Origin: CBFGRU01 sp965651255
Lineage (GTDB): Bacteria > Planctomycetota > Phycisphaerae > Phycisphaerales > SM1A02
Direction of reading: 5' to 3'
Length of the DNA: 12,303 nucleotides
Assembly: GCA_965651255.1 (NCBI GenBank)
Contig: CBFGRU010000074.1
Span: 1-12,303 of the forward strand
Shown here: positions 1 to 6,487 of the stretch, piece after piece
Layout: each line of letters begins with the position of its first letter
How positions within the stretch are numbered: the stretch's first letter is position 1
Made by a program: the position numbers and the translations under genes
Notes under the pieces: generated by a model
Told to the model about the DNA's origin: nothing
The model's database searches: none
What the model saw: only the letters and a program-made list of their open reading frames with translations

Positions 1-873
1 GCCCGCACCGAAGTGCAGCGGTTGTGGATTCACGCGCGGCTGGCCCGCGCGCATGATCAGCGGGGTGAGCCCATCCGGGCTGCTTCCCACGCGGCGCGGG
101 TCCTGCTGACCGATGCCGCGGCGTACTGGTCGATCCTGGTTCCCGAATCAACACTGGAAGATGGCGCAGAGATCGACCCTCTGCTCGCGCGCGAAGCGTG
201 GTGGGCGATCGATCGACTCCTTCGCTGCGATGCAGCACCGGAGGTCAAGGCCGCCGCCGAACGGCTTGCCGCGCTCGTGCGCCCCCTGCACGAACGCGCA
301 CAACAGGCGCAACCGGGCGTCGTCTGGCGCGAAGGGTCGTCGATTTCCGGCTTCGCGATGAACGACCTGCAACGCAGCGACTGGCGATTGCCACCATCGA
401 ACGCATCAAACGTTGAAACGCCCGTACGACCGTCAACACCGCCCGGTGGCAGCGCACCGACTCCCAATCCGGGCACACCGAACCGGGAACAGGCCGGTCC
501 GAACTCTCCCGACGCCATTGATGAGTTGCTGCAAACGAAGCGTTTCAGCGAGGCCGTGACCATGTGCGAGCGCGTCGCACGTGATCCGGCGGATCGCTCG
601 CTTTCGCGGTTTCTATTGCAGTACGGCCGTGCCCTGAGCGGCGCGAACCGGCCGCGCGATGCTGCCATTCGACTGATGCAATGCGCGATTCATTTCGCAG
701 AATCTGATGAAGCGCCAGCCGCACTCATGGAAACGGCGCTTCTCTATCGTTCTCACTTCGATCAACCCCAGACCGCTCAGCGACTGCTTCAGCGTGCGAT
801 GACGTTGGCGGAAGCGCGCGGTTTGACCGAACTCACCCAGCAACTGCGGAACCTGCAAGGATCCGGCTCATGA
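1..873 (+). CDS. TPR-like helical repeat protein, 3' part (5' end outside window)
   Basis: The frame is open from the first base, so this is the C-terminal 290 residues of a longer protein; its start lies upstream. Two Ala/Leu/Arg-rich helical segments (roughly codons 1-105 and 170-290) flank a low-complexity linker rich in Pro, Ser, Thr and Asn (about codons 130-170). The second segment has the alternating helix pattern of tetratricopeptide repeats, with paired helices around an AxxxLMQCAIHFA stretch and a LLQRAMTLA stretch near the end. No catalytic motif is visible. The stop overlaps the next start (ATGA at 870-873), so it is probably translationally coupled to the ExbB-family gene and belongs to the same functional unit. 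A scaffold or adaptor for the Exb-type channel is an inference from position. Whether it is exported cannot be judged without the N-terminus. Confidence 0.75.
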   Translation, partial: ARTEVQRLWIHARLARAHDQRGEPIRAASHAARVLLTDAAAYWSILVPESTLEDGAEIDPLLAREAWWAIDRLLRCDAAPEVKAAAERLAALVRPLHERAQQAQPGVVWREGSSISGFAMNDLQRSDWRLPPSNASNVETPVRPSTPPGGSAPTPNPGTPNREQAGPNSPDAIDELLQTKRFSEAVTMCERVARDPADRSLSRFLLQYGRALSGANRPRDAAIRLMQCAIHFAESDEAPAALMETALLYRSHFDQPQTAQRLLQRAMTLAEARGLTELTQQLRNLQGSGS

Positions 874-1712
874 AGAAGACGTCCGTGCCTGCCCCATCAC
901 TTCTTCGCGCGTCTCGTCGTACGTGGCGCGCCGCATCACTCACGACTGCCGGCATCGGGCTGCTCGTCCTGACGGCCGGCTCAGCGCTTGCGCAGGATAA
1001 CGCCGGCTCCGATGCGCAGTCGTTCGCCAGCGCGTTCTTCATCAGCCGCCGCGCCATCGGGAATGAGTGGCAGATCGAACTCCTCGGCAGTCTCATCATC
1101 TGGCTGCTGCTGGCGCTGTCGATGCTTTCGATCGGCCTGATCGGGCACATGGCACTGACGAATCAGCGCAAGTCGATTCTGCCCGAAGGTGTTCTGCGTG
1201 AAGCAGGCGAGTTACTGCGAGCAGGAAAGTTCAAGGAGGCAGTCGCCCTCGTCACGCAGGATCAGAGCTTCTTCAGCCGGGTGCTGAGCGCCGGGCTCAG
1301 CGAAGCGCCGCACGGCTACGGCGCAATGATCCGCAGTCTCGAGCTGACATCCGATCAACACACCACCGAGCGGCTGAGGCGCATTGAATATCTGAACGTG
1401 CTCGGTCAGGTGGCGCCGATGATCGGCCTCTTCGGAACGGTCTACGGCATGATCCTGGCGTTCTACTCCATCGTTTCGGCCGGCGGCGATGCCAATCCCG
1501 TGCAACTGGCTGGCGGTATCGGAACGGCCCTGGTCACCACGTTCTGGGGGCTCATCGTCGCGATTCCTGCGCTCGCGGGGTACGCCATCGTGCGTAACAA
1601 GATTGATGCGCTGACCGCCGAAGCGACGCAGGCGGCTGAGGAACTGCTCAACCAGTTCCGCCCGCGTCGCGCGACGACAACGGGCGGCAGCGACGCGAAG
1701 CCCACCACCTGA
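870..1712 (+). CDS. MotA/TolQ/ExbB-family proton channel protein
   Basis: This 280-residue protein has the ExbB/TolQ layout. A probable cleavable signal peptide ends at an Ala-Leu-Ala site (residues 39-41), followed by a membrane helix at about 70-94, a cytoplasmic helical region, and two helices at about 178-201 and 216-240. The family signatures GLFGTVYGM (186-194) and TTFWGLIVAIPA (223-234) are clear. T190 and T224 align with the two channel-lining threonines of E. coli ExbB (T148, T181). The position of ExbB Glu176 is occupied by T219. By family, it forms the multimeric inner-membrane ring that conducts protons and drives an ExbD-type partner. The ATG overlaps the previous stop and has an AAGGA Shine-Dalgarno at 857-861. 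Two exbD-type genes follow. A TolQ- or Agl-type motor role cannot be separated from an ExbB role by sequence alone. Confidence 0.93.
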   Translation: MKKTSVPAPSLLRASRRTWRAASLTTAGIGLLVLTAGSALAQDNAGSDAQSFASAFFISRRAIGNEWQIELLGSLIIWLLLALSMLSIGLIGHMALTNQRKSILPEGVLREAGELLRAGKFKEAVALVTQDQSFFSRVLSAGLSEAPHGYGAMIRSLELTSDQHTTERLRRIEYLNVLGQVAPMIGLFGTVYGMILAFYSIVSAGGDANPVQLAGGIGTALVTTFWGLIVAIPALAGYAIVRNKIDALTAEATQAAEELLNQFRPRRATTTGGSDAKPTT

Positions 1713-1754
1713 TCGTTTCCACCATCCAGCGATGACCGAGAGAGATTGCCGACG

Positions 1755-2228
1755 ATGAGTGCGATCTACAAACGCGGACGAGCCGATATGGCGGCCAACC
1801 TCACGCCGATGATCGACGTGACGTTCCTGCTCATTGTCTTCTTTGTGCTGGTCTCGCAGATTGTCGATCTGGAAAACGTGGATATGGACCTGCCCACGCC
1901 GCAGGACCCGGCGACGACGACCATCACCGAAGAAGAGCGCATCGTGGTGAACATTCTGCCCGAAGGCGAGCGGGCTGCGGGGTATCGCGTGGGTTCTCGT
2001 ACGTTTCCGCCCAACGCCGAGGGTAGCGAAGCAATGCGCCTGCATCTCGCGGCGATCTTTCAGGCCAACCCCGGCATTGCGATCAACGTGCGTGCCGATC
2101 GTGACACCCAGTACGAATACATCGAGCCGGTTCTGGATGCGGTGTCGAAGGCAGCGCTCGGTGCCGGTGTCGAAGGATACATTCCCCGCGTCAACCTGGT
2201 GGTGAACAAAGTCGAGGATGGCGTGTGA
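1755..2228 (+). CDS. ExbD/TolR-family biopolymer transport protein (first copy)
   Basis: This 157-residue single-pass protein carries the ExbD signature LTPMIDVTFLL, with the conserved protonatable membrane aspartate at D21 (equivalent to E. coli ExbD Asp25). The short basic N-terminus is cytoplasmic, the helix spans about residues 18-38, and the rest is a periplasmic ExbD domain ending in the usual alpha/beta pattern (INVRADRDTQYEYIEPVLDAV). By family it inserts in the lumen of the ExbB ring and couples proton flow to periplasmic work. The ATG at 1755 was chosen over an in-frame TTG at 1746. A weak purine run (GAGAGA, 1738-1743) lies upstream and the gap from the ExbB stop is 42 bases. An internal ATG at 1788 would leave only a few residues before the helix. 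The stop overlaps the GTG of the second exbD-type gene. Confidence 0.93.
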   Translation: MSAIYKRGRADMAANLTPMIDVTFLLIVFFVLVSQIVDLENVDMDLPTPQDPATTTITEEERIVVNILPEGERAAGYRVGSRTFPPNAEGSEAMRLHLAAIFQANPGIAINVRADRDTQYEYIEPVLDAVSKAALGAGVEGYIPRVNLVVNKVEDGV

Positions 2229-2773
2229 GTGGCTCTATCCATCAACCCGGACGCTTCGATGAATCCGTCGAGCGCGACAGCGGCGTCATTGAGCATCGTT
2301 CATCGCGCTTGCGCCATGGCCGACGATCGTCGCGCATGACGCTGAACCTGACCGCGATGATCGATGTGACGTTCCTGCTGCTCGTGTACTTCCTAGTGGC
2401 GACGGAGTTCAAAGTGGGTGAAGCGGTGTACCAGCTTGATCTTCCGCCGCGCCTTCAATCCGATGCGCAGCGCGATCCGTTTCAGCTTGATGAACAGCCG
2501 CTGCGGATCAACATCTCATCAACACCGACCGGTGCGACGGGGTACCGCCTCGCGATTGAAGGGCCGTTTCCGCAACCGGCCACGTTCGAGGAACTCTTCG
2601 CGTTTCTGCGTGATCAGCAGATCAGGCCGGACTCGGCGCGTGGGCTGTTCGAGTCGGAACATCCGATCATCATCGTCCCCGCGCGGACTGCGCGGTGGGA
2701 TCATGTGATTGATGCGCTCAACGCCGCCCGTCGTGCGGCCTATACCAACATCAACTTCGCCAAACCGCTGTGA
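2225..2773 (+). CDS. ExbD/TolR-family biopolymer transport protein (second copy)
   Basis: This 182-residue ExbD paralogue carries LTAMIDVTFLLLVYF, with the membrane aspartate at D47 and Ala in place of the usual Pro (LTPMID). The helix spans about residues 43-62, followed by a periplasmic domain ending at residue 182. It differs clearly from the first copy outside the helix, so the pair is probably not a recent duplication. The start is a GTG that overlaps the previous stop (GTGA, 2225-2228). A good Shine-Dalgarno (GAGGA, 2214-2218) sits six bases upstream, which supports an unusually long, Arg/Ser-rich cytoplasmic N-terminus of about 40 residues. The alternative ATG at 2336 would remove it. 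By family it is a second stator-like subunit for the same ExbB ring. The stop overlaps the next gene in the same way. Confidence 0.92.
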   Translation: MSGSIHQPGRFDESVERDSGVIEHRSSRLRHGRRSSRMTLNLTAMIDVTFLLLVYFLVATEFKVGEAVYQLDLPPRLQSDAQRDPFQLDEQPLRINISSTPTGATGYRLAIEGPFPQPATFEELFAFLRDQQIRPDSARGLFESEHPIIIVPARTARWDHVIDALNAARRAAYTNINFAKPL

Positions 2774-5373
2774 GCATGATTCGTGCGATAACACTCAGAC
2801 TGCTTTTCGCCCCGGCTCTGCTGGGTATCTCCCTCTGCGCCGGTGCGCAGTCGCTTGATGACCAGCTCGATCGGGATGAGTTCCTGCGCGGCCTGAGCGA
2901 GTACGGCCTGCGCGATCTCATCGACCATCTGGCCGATGATGCGGATGTGGCGGGCGACACGGTGGAGGGCCTGCAGCTCACAATCGCGCGCGAGGAAGCG
3001 GCGTACAACGCGGCGGCAAGCAACTCCGCTGCGCAGCGCGCCGCCCTGCAGCGAGTGCTGGCCGCGCGCAGGACGTTGATCGCGCGCCATGCTGATGATC
3101 CGAACGCCGCCATCTGGATGACGGATCTGGCGACCGACCTGTATTTTCGCACCCTCGGGCACGAGGCGCTCGAAGTCGTGGCGCTCTTCGGTCTGCCGAC
3201 GCTCGATCAGCAACAGATCATCCGGCAGGTCGCGATCGAGATCGATGAACTCAGCGATGAAGCGGAACTTGCGATCACCGACGCGATCATGGAAATCGAG
3301 AACACACCGGGATATCGCGAAAACATCGCGCTCCAACTCGAACGGCGTCGCCTCGCCGATGAAGAGCGCGATCGACGCATTCCGTTTCTCCGTGGTGTTG
3401 GCGCGGTGCTTCGCGCGCAGTTTGCGGCGACATCGGCGGAAGAACGCCAGCACCTGCTTGAACTTGCCGTCGAAACGCTCGAACCGCTTCCTGAACGTCT
3501 CGACGGTGCGGTTCGACGTCGGGCGCAGGTTTATCACGGACTGGCGCTCGCGAAGCTCGGACTCTTTGAAGAAGCGGAGAACGCCTTTCGCACTGCCGCG
3601 ACGGATGAAGATGCCGACGCGATGGATATCTTCAGCGCACGCATGGGCGGTGTGCTGAACCGCACCGAACAACGCGGCCCCGATGCGGGCCTGGCAGCGC
3701 TGGAATCCATCGAGCCGCGGTATGCCGGCGCGAACGATCTTTTCTATCGACTCATGATCGCCGATCGCCGATTCGTGCTGCGACAGATGATCGCCCAGCG
3801 CGCCTCGGCTGCGGATCGTCCGCGCCTGCTCACCGAGGCGTTTACGAGCTATCTCTCGCTGCTCAACAATGCTTCGGAACGCGAAGCGGCGGCGCTCCGT
3901 CAACTCATCTTCGGCAAGATGGCAGCGGCCGCCGACGCCGAGACGCCGCTCGATCAACTGCCGCCGATCGTGTCGATCGCCCGGGCCGAGGCGATGGCAG
4001 AATCTGACGACACCCGTCGCGAGGCAATCGAACTCTTTGCAGCGGCGATCGCCCGCACCGACCTGGATGAGCGCACCGCCGTTCTTGCGCTGGATGGCCT
4101 CGGCCGCGCGCTCTACCGCGATGAACAACCTGTGGCGGCGGCCGATCGTTTCTTCCAACTGGCTTCTCGGTATCCGGCCGATTCGCTTGCGGAGCGCGCA
4201 ATCGGGCTGGCAGCGGCGCTCTTCGTGCAGCAGCACCGCGCTGCGCCCGCCGATGATGCCATTACCGCGCGAACGGTGGAGACACTCGCCCTCGCGCTCG
4301 AACGCTTTCCCATGCTCGCCGACATCGAGCGGTGGCGGTACGAGTTGGCGCGGATTGAAGTCGAGCAGGCGAAGTTTGCCCAGGCGCGAACGCGCATCGA
4401 GCAGATACCGCCCGGCGCTGAGGTCTATGTCGATGGTCGCGTACTGCTGGCGCGATCGGCGCGAAATGAAGCCGTCGCCGCAACCGAACCGGCGCAGCGC
4501 ATCCAGGCATGGCAGCGTGCGCTCGAAACATTGAAGTCCGTTCAACAGGAACTTGAGCGGCTGCGCGAGCGTACGACTGGGCCATCGCGGCAGGCGATCG
4601 AAACGCATCTCGATTCGCTGACGGTTCTGGAAGCGGAAGCCGCCCTCGGCGCCGGACGCGCCGCCGAGGCGCTGACCCTGCTCGAGACACTTGACATCAC
4701 CACCATCGATCGGCGCGTCGCGGCGGAGCTGCTGACGATTCGCATTCGCGCCCTTCAGTCAGCGGGTCGGCTTGATGAAGCCAGGCAGGAAGTCGATCGC
4801 TTCATGCGCGCGATTCCCGAAGCGGCCGGCCGCGTGATTCCATCACTGCTTGAGTCGATCGCGCGCGAGGTTGAGGGCCTGCGTCAGCGCGGTCAGGCCG
4901 CCGAAGCCGATGCACGCGCCACTCGTGACCTGCAACCCTTGGCGGAAGGGCTCGAAACCTGGGCGCGCGGCCGGTCACACCGCCCGGGCGCGCTCGACAA
5001 CCTGCTGCTCACCGTCGCCGAAGCGTACCGAATCGCGGGCAACTTTGAACAGGCGCTCCGACTCTTCGACGAGGTGCTCGCCCGCCAGCCGGCCGCGCGC
5101 GAGGCGATCATCGGCCGGGCCGAGGCCCTCTTCGGCCTGTCGCGTTACGGCGAGGCCATGCAACTCTTCCGCCGCCTCAGTGCCGACCGGGAGCAGGCGC
5201 GCGATGAACTCTTCTGGCTGGCGGAACTGCGCATGTTGCAGATTCTCGATCGCGCCGGGCAAGGCACGCAACAGATTCGACCGCGCATCATGCGCTTGCG
5301 CGCGATCGACCCCGACTTCGGTCGCGAGCGCTTTCGCCGCGAATTCGAAGTGCTGCTGAACAAGTACAGTTGA
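2770..5373 (+). CDS. Large exported TPR-type repeat protein of the Exb cassette
   Basis: This 867-residue protein starts with a probable signal peptide (basic start, hydrophobic core about residues 6-23, Ala-Gly-Ala cleavage site at 24-26), so it is predicted periplasmic. C23 lies in an ISLC context that is a poor lipobox. The rest is almost wholly alpha-helical and Ala/Leu/Arg/Glu rich. TPR-like helix pairs are recognisable at about 249-295, 437-482, 646-686 and, most clearly, 746-802 (AEAYRIAGNFEQALRLFDEV and the following pair). No enzyme motif is seen. The GTG at 2770 overlaps the exbD stop (GTGA); an ATG at 2776 is the alternative, and neither has a clear Shine-Dalgarno. Its position as the last coupled gene suggests a periplasmic scaffold or effector acted on by the ExbD subunits. 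That role is inferred. Confidence 0.85.
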   Translation: MSMIRAITLRLLFAPALLGISLCAGAQSLDDQLDRDEFLRGLSEYGLRDLIDHLADDADVAGDTVEGLQLTIAREEAAYNAAASNSAAQRAALQRVLAARRTLIARHADDPNAAIWMTDLATDLYFRTLGHEALEVVALFGLPTLDQQQIIRQVAIEIDELSDEAELAITDAIMEIENTPGYRENIALQLERRRLADEERDRRIPFLRGVGAVLRAQFAATSAEERQHLLELAVETLEPLPERLDGAVRRRAQVYHGLALAKLGLFEEAENAFRTAATDEDADAMDIFSARMGGVLNRTEQRGPDAGLAALESIEPRYAGANDLFYRLMIADRRFVLRQMIAQRASAADRPRLLTEAFTSYLSLLNNASEREAAALRQLIFGKMAAAADAETPLDQLPPIVSIARAEAMAESDDTRREAIELFAAAIARTDLDERTAVLALDGLGRALYRDEQPVAAADRFFQLASRYPADSLAERAIGLAAALFVQQHRAAPADDAITARTVETLALALERFPMLADIERWRYELARIEVEQAKFAQARTRIEQIPPGAEVYVDGRVLLARSARNEAVAATEPAQRIQAWQRALETLKSVQQELERLRERTTGPSRQAIETHLDSLTVLEAEAALGAGRAAEALTLLETLDITTIDRRVAAELLTIRIRALQSAGRLDEARQEVDRFMRAIPEAAGRVIPSLLESIAREVEGLRQRGQAAEADARATRDLQPLAEGLETWARGRSHRPGALDNLLLTVAEAYRIAGNFEQALRLFDEVLARQPAAREAIIGRAEALFGLSRYGEAMQLFRRLSADREQARDELFWLAELRMLQILDRAGQGTQQIRPRIMRLRAIDPDFGRERFRREFEVLLNKYS

Positions 5374-5425
5374 CACCATCGGCCAACACCATCTCCCGCG
5401 GAGTCGGCGTGTGCGGACCGGTCGA
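5374..5425. other. Short convergent spacer without clear terminator
   Basis: These 52 bases separate the end of the Exb/TPR operon from the stop of the oppositely oriented UVR-motif gene. I see an 8-base direct repeat (ACACCATC at 5373-5380 and 5386-5393) and a small palindrome GACCGGTC (5416-5423). There is no GC stem followed by a T run, so no factor-independent terminator can be claimed for either gene. Confidence 0.5.
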
Positions 5426-6178
5426 TCAGTCGTGCATGAGCCGCAATTCGTCCCGAAGGATGGCTGCCAACTCGTAGTTCTCGGCTGCGAGTGCGGCCTT
5501 GAGGCGTTCCTGCAGTTCAACGCGCTGACTCGTCGGCAGTTTCGGCACCAGTGCATCGCGCATGCCGCGGAGCAACTGCACTTCGTTGCTGCTTTCTGCA
5601 TCACCGGGCCGACCGATCGCGCCGTAGACGTGGCGCAGCTGATCGATGCCGTGATCAAGCACGCTCATCGCGGTCTTCACTTCGCGCTGGGTGATAGCCA
5701 GCGTCGCCAGGGCGCGCGTTCGCGTAGCCACCAGGTGAGGCAGGAGTGGATCGAGCGACATGCGATCCTCTTCCTCCGCAGCGAACTCGCGGACAAACTC
5801 GATCACGCGCAGGTTCCGGTCCACATCGCGCACCGCATCCTGATACTGTTCCAGCGCGAGGTACCCGGCTGCACGATGATGAAACTGCGCGGCCTCTTCG
5901 CGCAGCGCACGGCAGTCACCGGGGCTGACGACAAAGCCCGATGCCTCGCCGTACTGCGCCTCCCACTGCTTCAACCGTTCGAGCTGCTCATCGAATCGGC
6001 TCTCCAGACCGGCCGGCCTCGTCCCGTCGGGGCGGCCTGTCAGCTCCAACTGCAGGATGCCCAGTTCGATGCGGATCTGCATCACCGAGCGATCATCGTT
6101 CACCTGCACGAGCCGGACGTTGAGTTCGCCCGGCTGGAACGGCCAGTCCTGCAAAAGTGGGGTGATATCCGGATTCAT
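5426..6178 (-). CDS. UVR-motif protein with planctomycete-type N-terminal domain
   Basis: This 250-residue protein ends in a UVR (UvrB/UvrC interaction) motif at about residues 218-248, with the typical pattern LQERLKAALAAENYELAAILRDEL. The N-terminal part (1-60) carries DWP (11-13) and LELTGRPDG (44-52). From memory, this layout recurs in uncharacterised UVR-motif proteins of planctomycetes. The middle (about 85-190) is helical and TPR-like (HHRAAGYLALEQYQDAVRDVDRNLRVIEF). No nuclease (GIY-YIG) or helicase domain is present, so it is not UvrB or UvrC. UVR motifs also occur in McsA and ClpC-type proteins, so a protein-protein contact role is as likely as DNA repair. The ATG at 6178 gives the family-like N-terminus but has no obvious Shine-Dalgarno. 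It diverges from the sigma factor gene. Confidence 0.85.
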   Translation of the reverse strand: MNPDITPLLQDWPFQPGELNVRLVQVNDDRSVMQIRIELGILQLELTGRPDGTRPAGLESRFDEQLERLKQWEAQYGEASGFVVSPGDCRALREEAAQFHHRAAGYLALEQYQDAVRDVDRNLRVIEFVREFAAEEEDRMSLDPLLPHLVATRTRALATLAITQREVKTAMSVLDHGIDQLRHVYGAIGRPGDAESSNEVQLLRGMRDALVPKLPTSQRVELQERLKAALAAENYELAAILRDELRLMHD

Positions 6179-6243
6179 GATGAGAGGCGGCGGACTACCA
6201 TGGATAGACGGTGGTGAAACGGTTGATTCAGGGAGGCCAGTGA

Positions 6244-6265
6244 CCGATACGATTGACTGTATCGG
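6244..6265. repeat. Inverted repeat, 7-bp arms (CCGATAC/GTATCGG)
   Basis: The arms CCGATAC (6244-6250) and GTATCGG (6259-6265) are perfect reverse complements separated by 8 bases (GATTGACT). The spacer contains the -35-like TTGACT. It could be an operator or an RNA hairpin in the leader of either divergent gene. There is no T run on either side, so it is not a classical terminator. Confidence 0.6.
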
Positions 6266-6431
6266 CAGGGTGGGGTTCGATTCTCTGCTTCATGGCCGAT
6301 TCGGTGGACCTGCCTCAAGGCGGGCAAGGATTCAACCGATGGAGCGGCGGAGAGAGGACGGTTGCTTGGCCAATCGGCGGCCGATAGGATCATTGAGCGG
6401 AGTGATTTTCTTCGGGCTGATGCAACCTATC

Positions 6432-6448
6432 CTCCGATTCCATCGGAG
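6432..6448. repeat. Compact stem-loop upstream of sigma factor (CTCCGAT/ATCGGAG)
   Basis: A perfect 7-bp stem with a 3-base loop (TCC, 6439-6441) lies 40 bases before the sigma factor start codon and is followed directly by TTTATGATG. It overlaps the expected -35 position for the TATGAT at 6451-6456, so it could be an operator. If transcription begins further upstream, it would form in the leader mRNA. Confidence 0.6.
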
Positions 6449-6487
6449 TTTATGATGCACAGGCACCCGATGTCGCGATACGACTGA

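Larger units (their letters stand above)
6179..6487. promoter_or_regulatory. Divergent intergenic region upstream of sigma factor and UVR-motif genes
   Basis: These 309 bases hold no convincing gene and must contain the promoters of both flanking genes. I see three short perfect inverted repeats: 6244-6265, 6373-6377 with 6381-6385, and 6432-6448. A TTGACT (-35-like, 6253-6258) lies in the loop of the first, but no good -10 sits at standard spacing. A TATGAT (-10-like, 6451-6456) lies just downstream of the third, 31 bases before the sigma start codon, without a matching -35. Promoter positions are therefore suggestions only. Confidence 0.45.

Noticed and set aside
1212..2045. Long antisense open frames over the exb genes, and similarly 2740-4608 on the - strand.
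   Set aside because: They are Arg/His-rich frames typical of the complement of GC-rich coding DNA, with no recognisable domains, and they overlap genes with clear family motifs.
870..2773. Zorya anti-phage system (ZorA/ZorB are MotA/MotB-like).
   Set aside because: No ZorC, ZorD helicase or ZorE nuclease is present, the ExbB lacks the long cytoplasmic coiled-coil tail of ZorA, and the partners are small ExbD proteins plus TPR proteins.
2830..2850. Lipoprotein signal in the large TPR protein (Cys at residue 23).
   Set aside because: The context ISLC has Leu directly before Cys, where a small residue is expected, while a good signal peptidase I site (Ala-Gly-Ala) follows three residues later.
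5411..6217. A 268-codon + strand open frame opposite the UVR-motif gene.
   Set aside because: The - strand frame carries the UVR motif and family-like N-terminus. The + strand translation has shadow-frame composition and no motif.
6270..6295. GGTTCGATTC, resembling the T-arm consensus of a tRNA, with a hairpin just upstream.
   Set aside because: The flanking T-stem would rely on wobble pairs, the upstream hairpin has an 8-base rather than 7-base loop, and no matching acceptor stem is found at tRNA distance.
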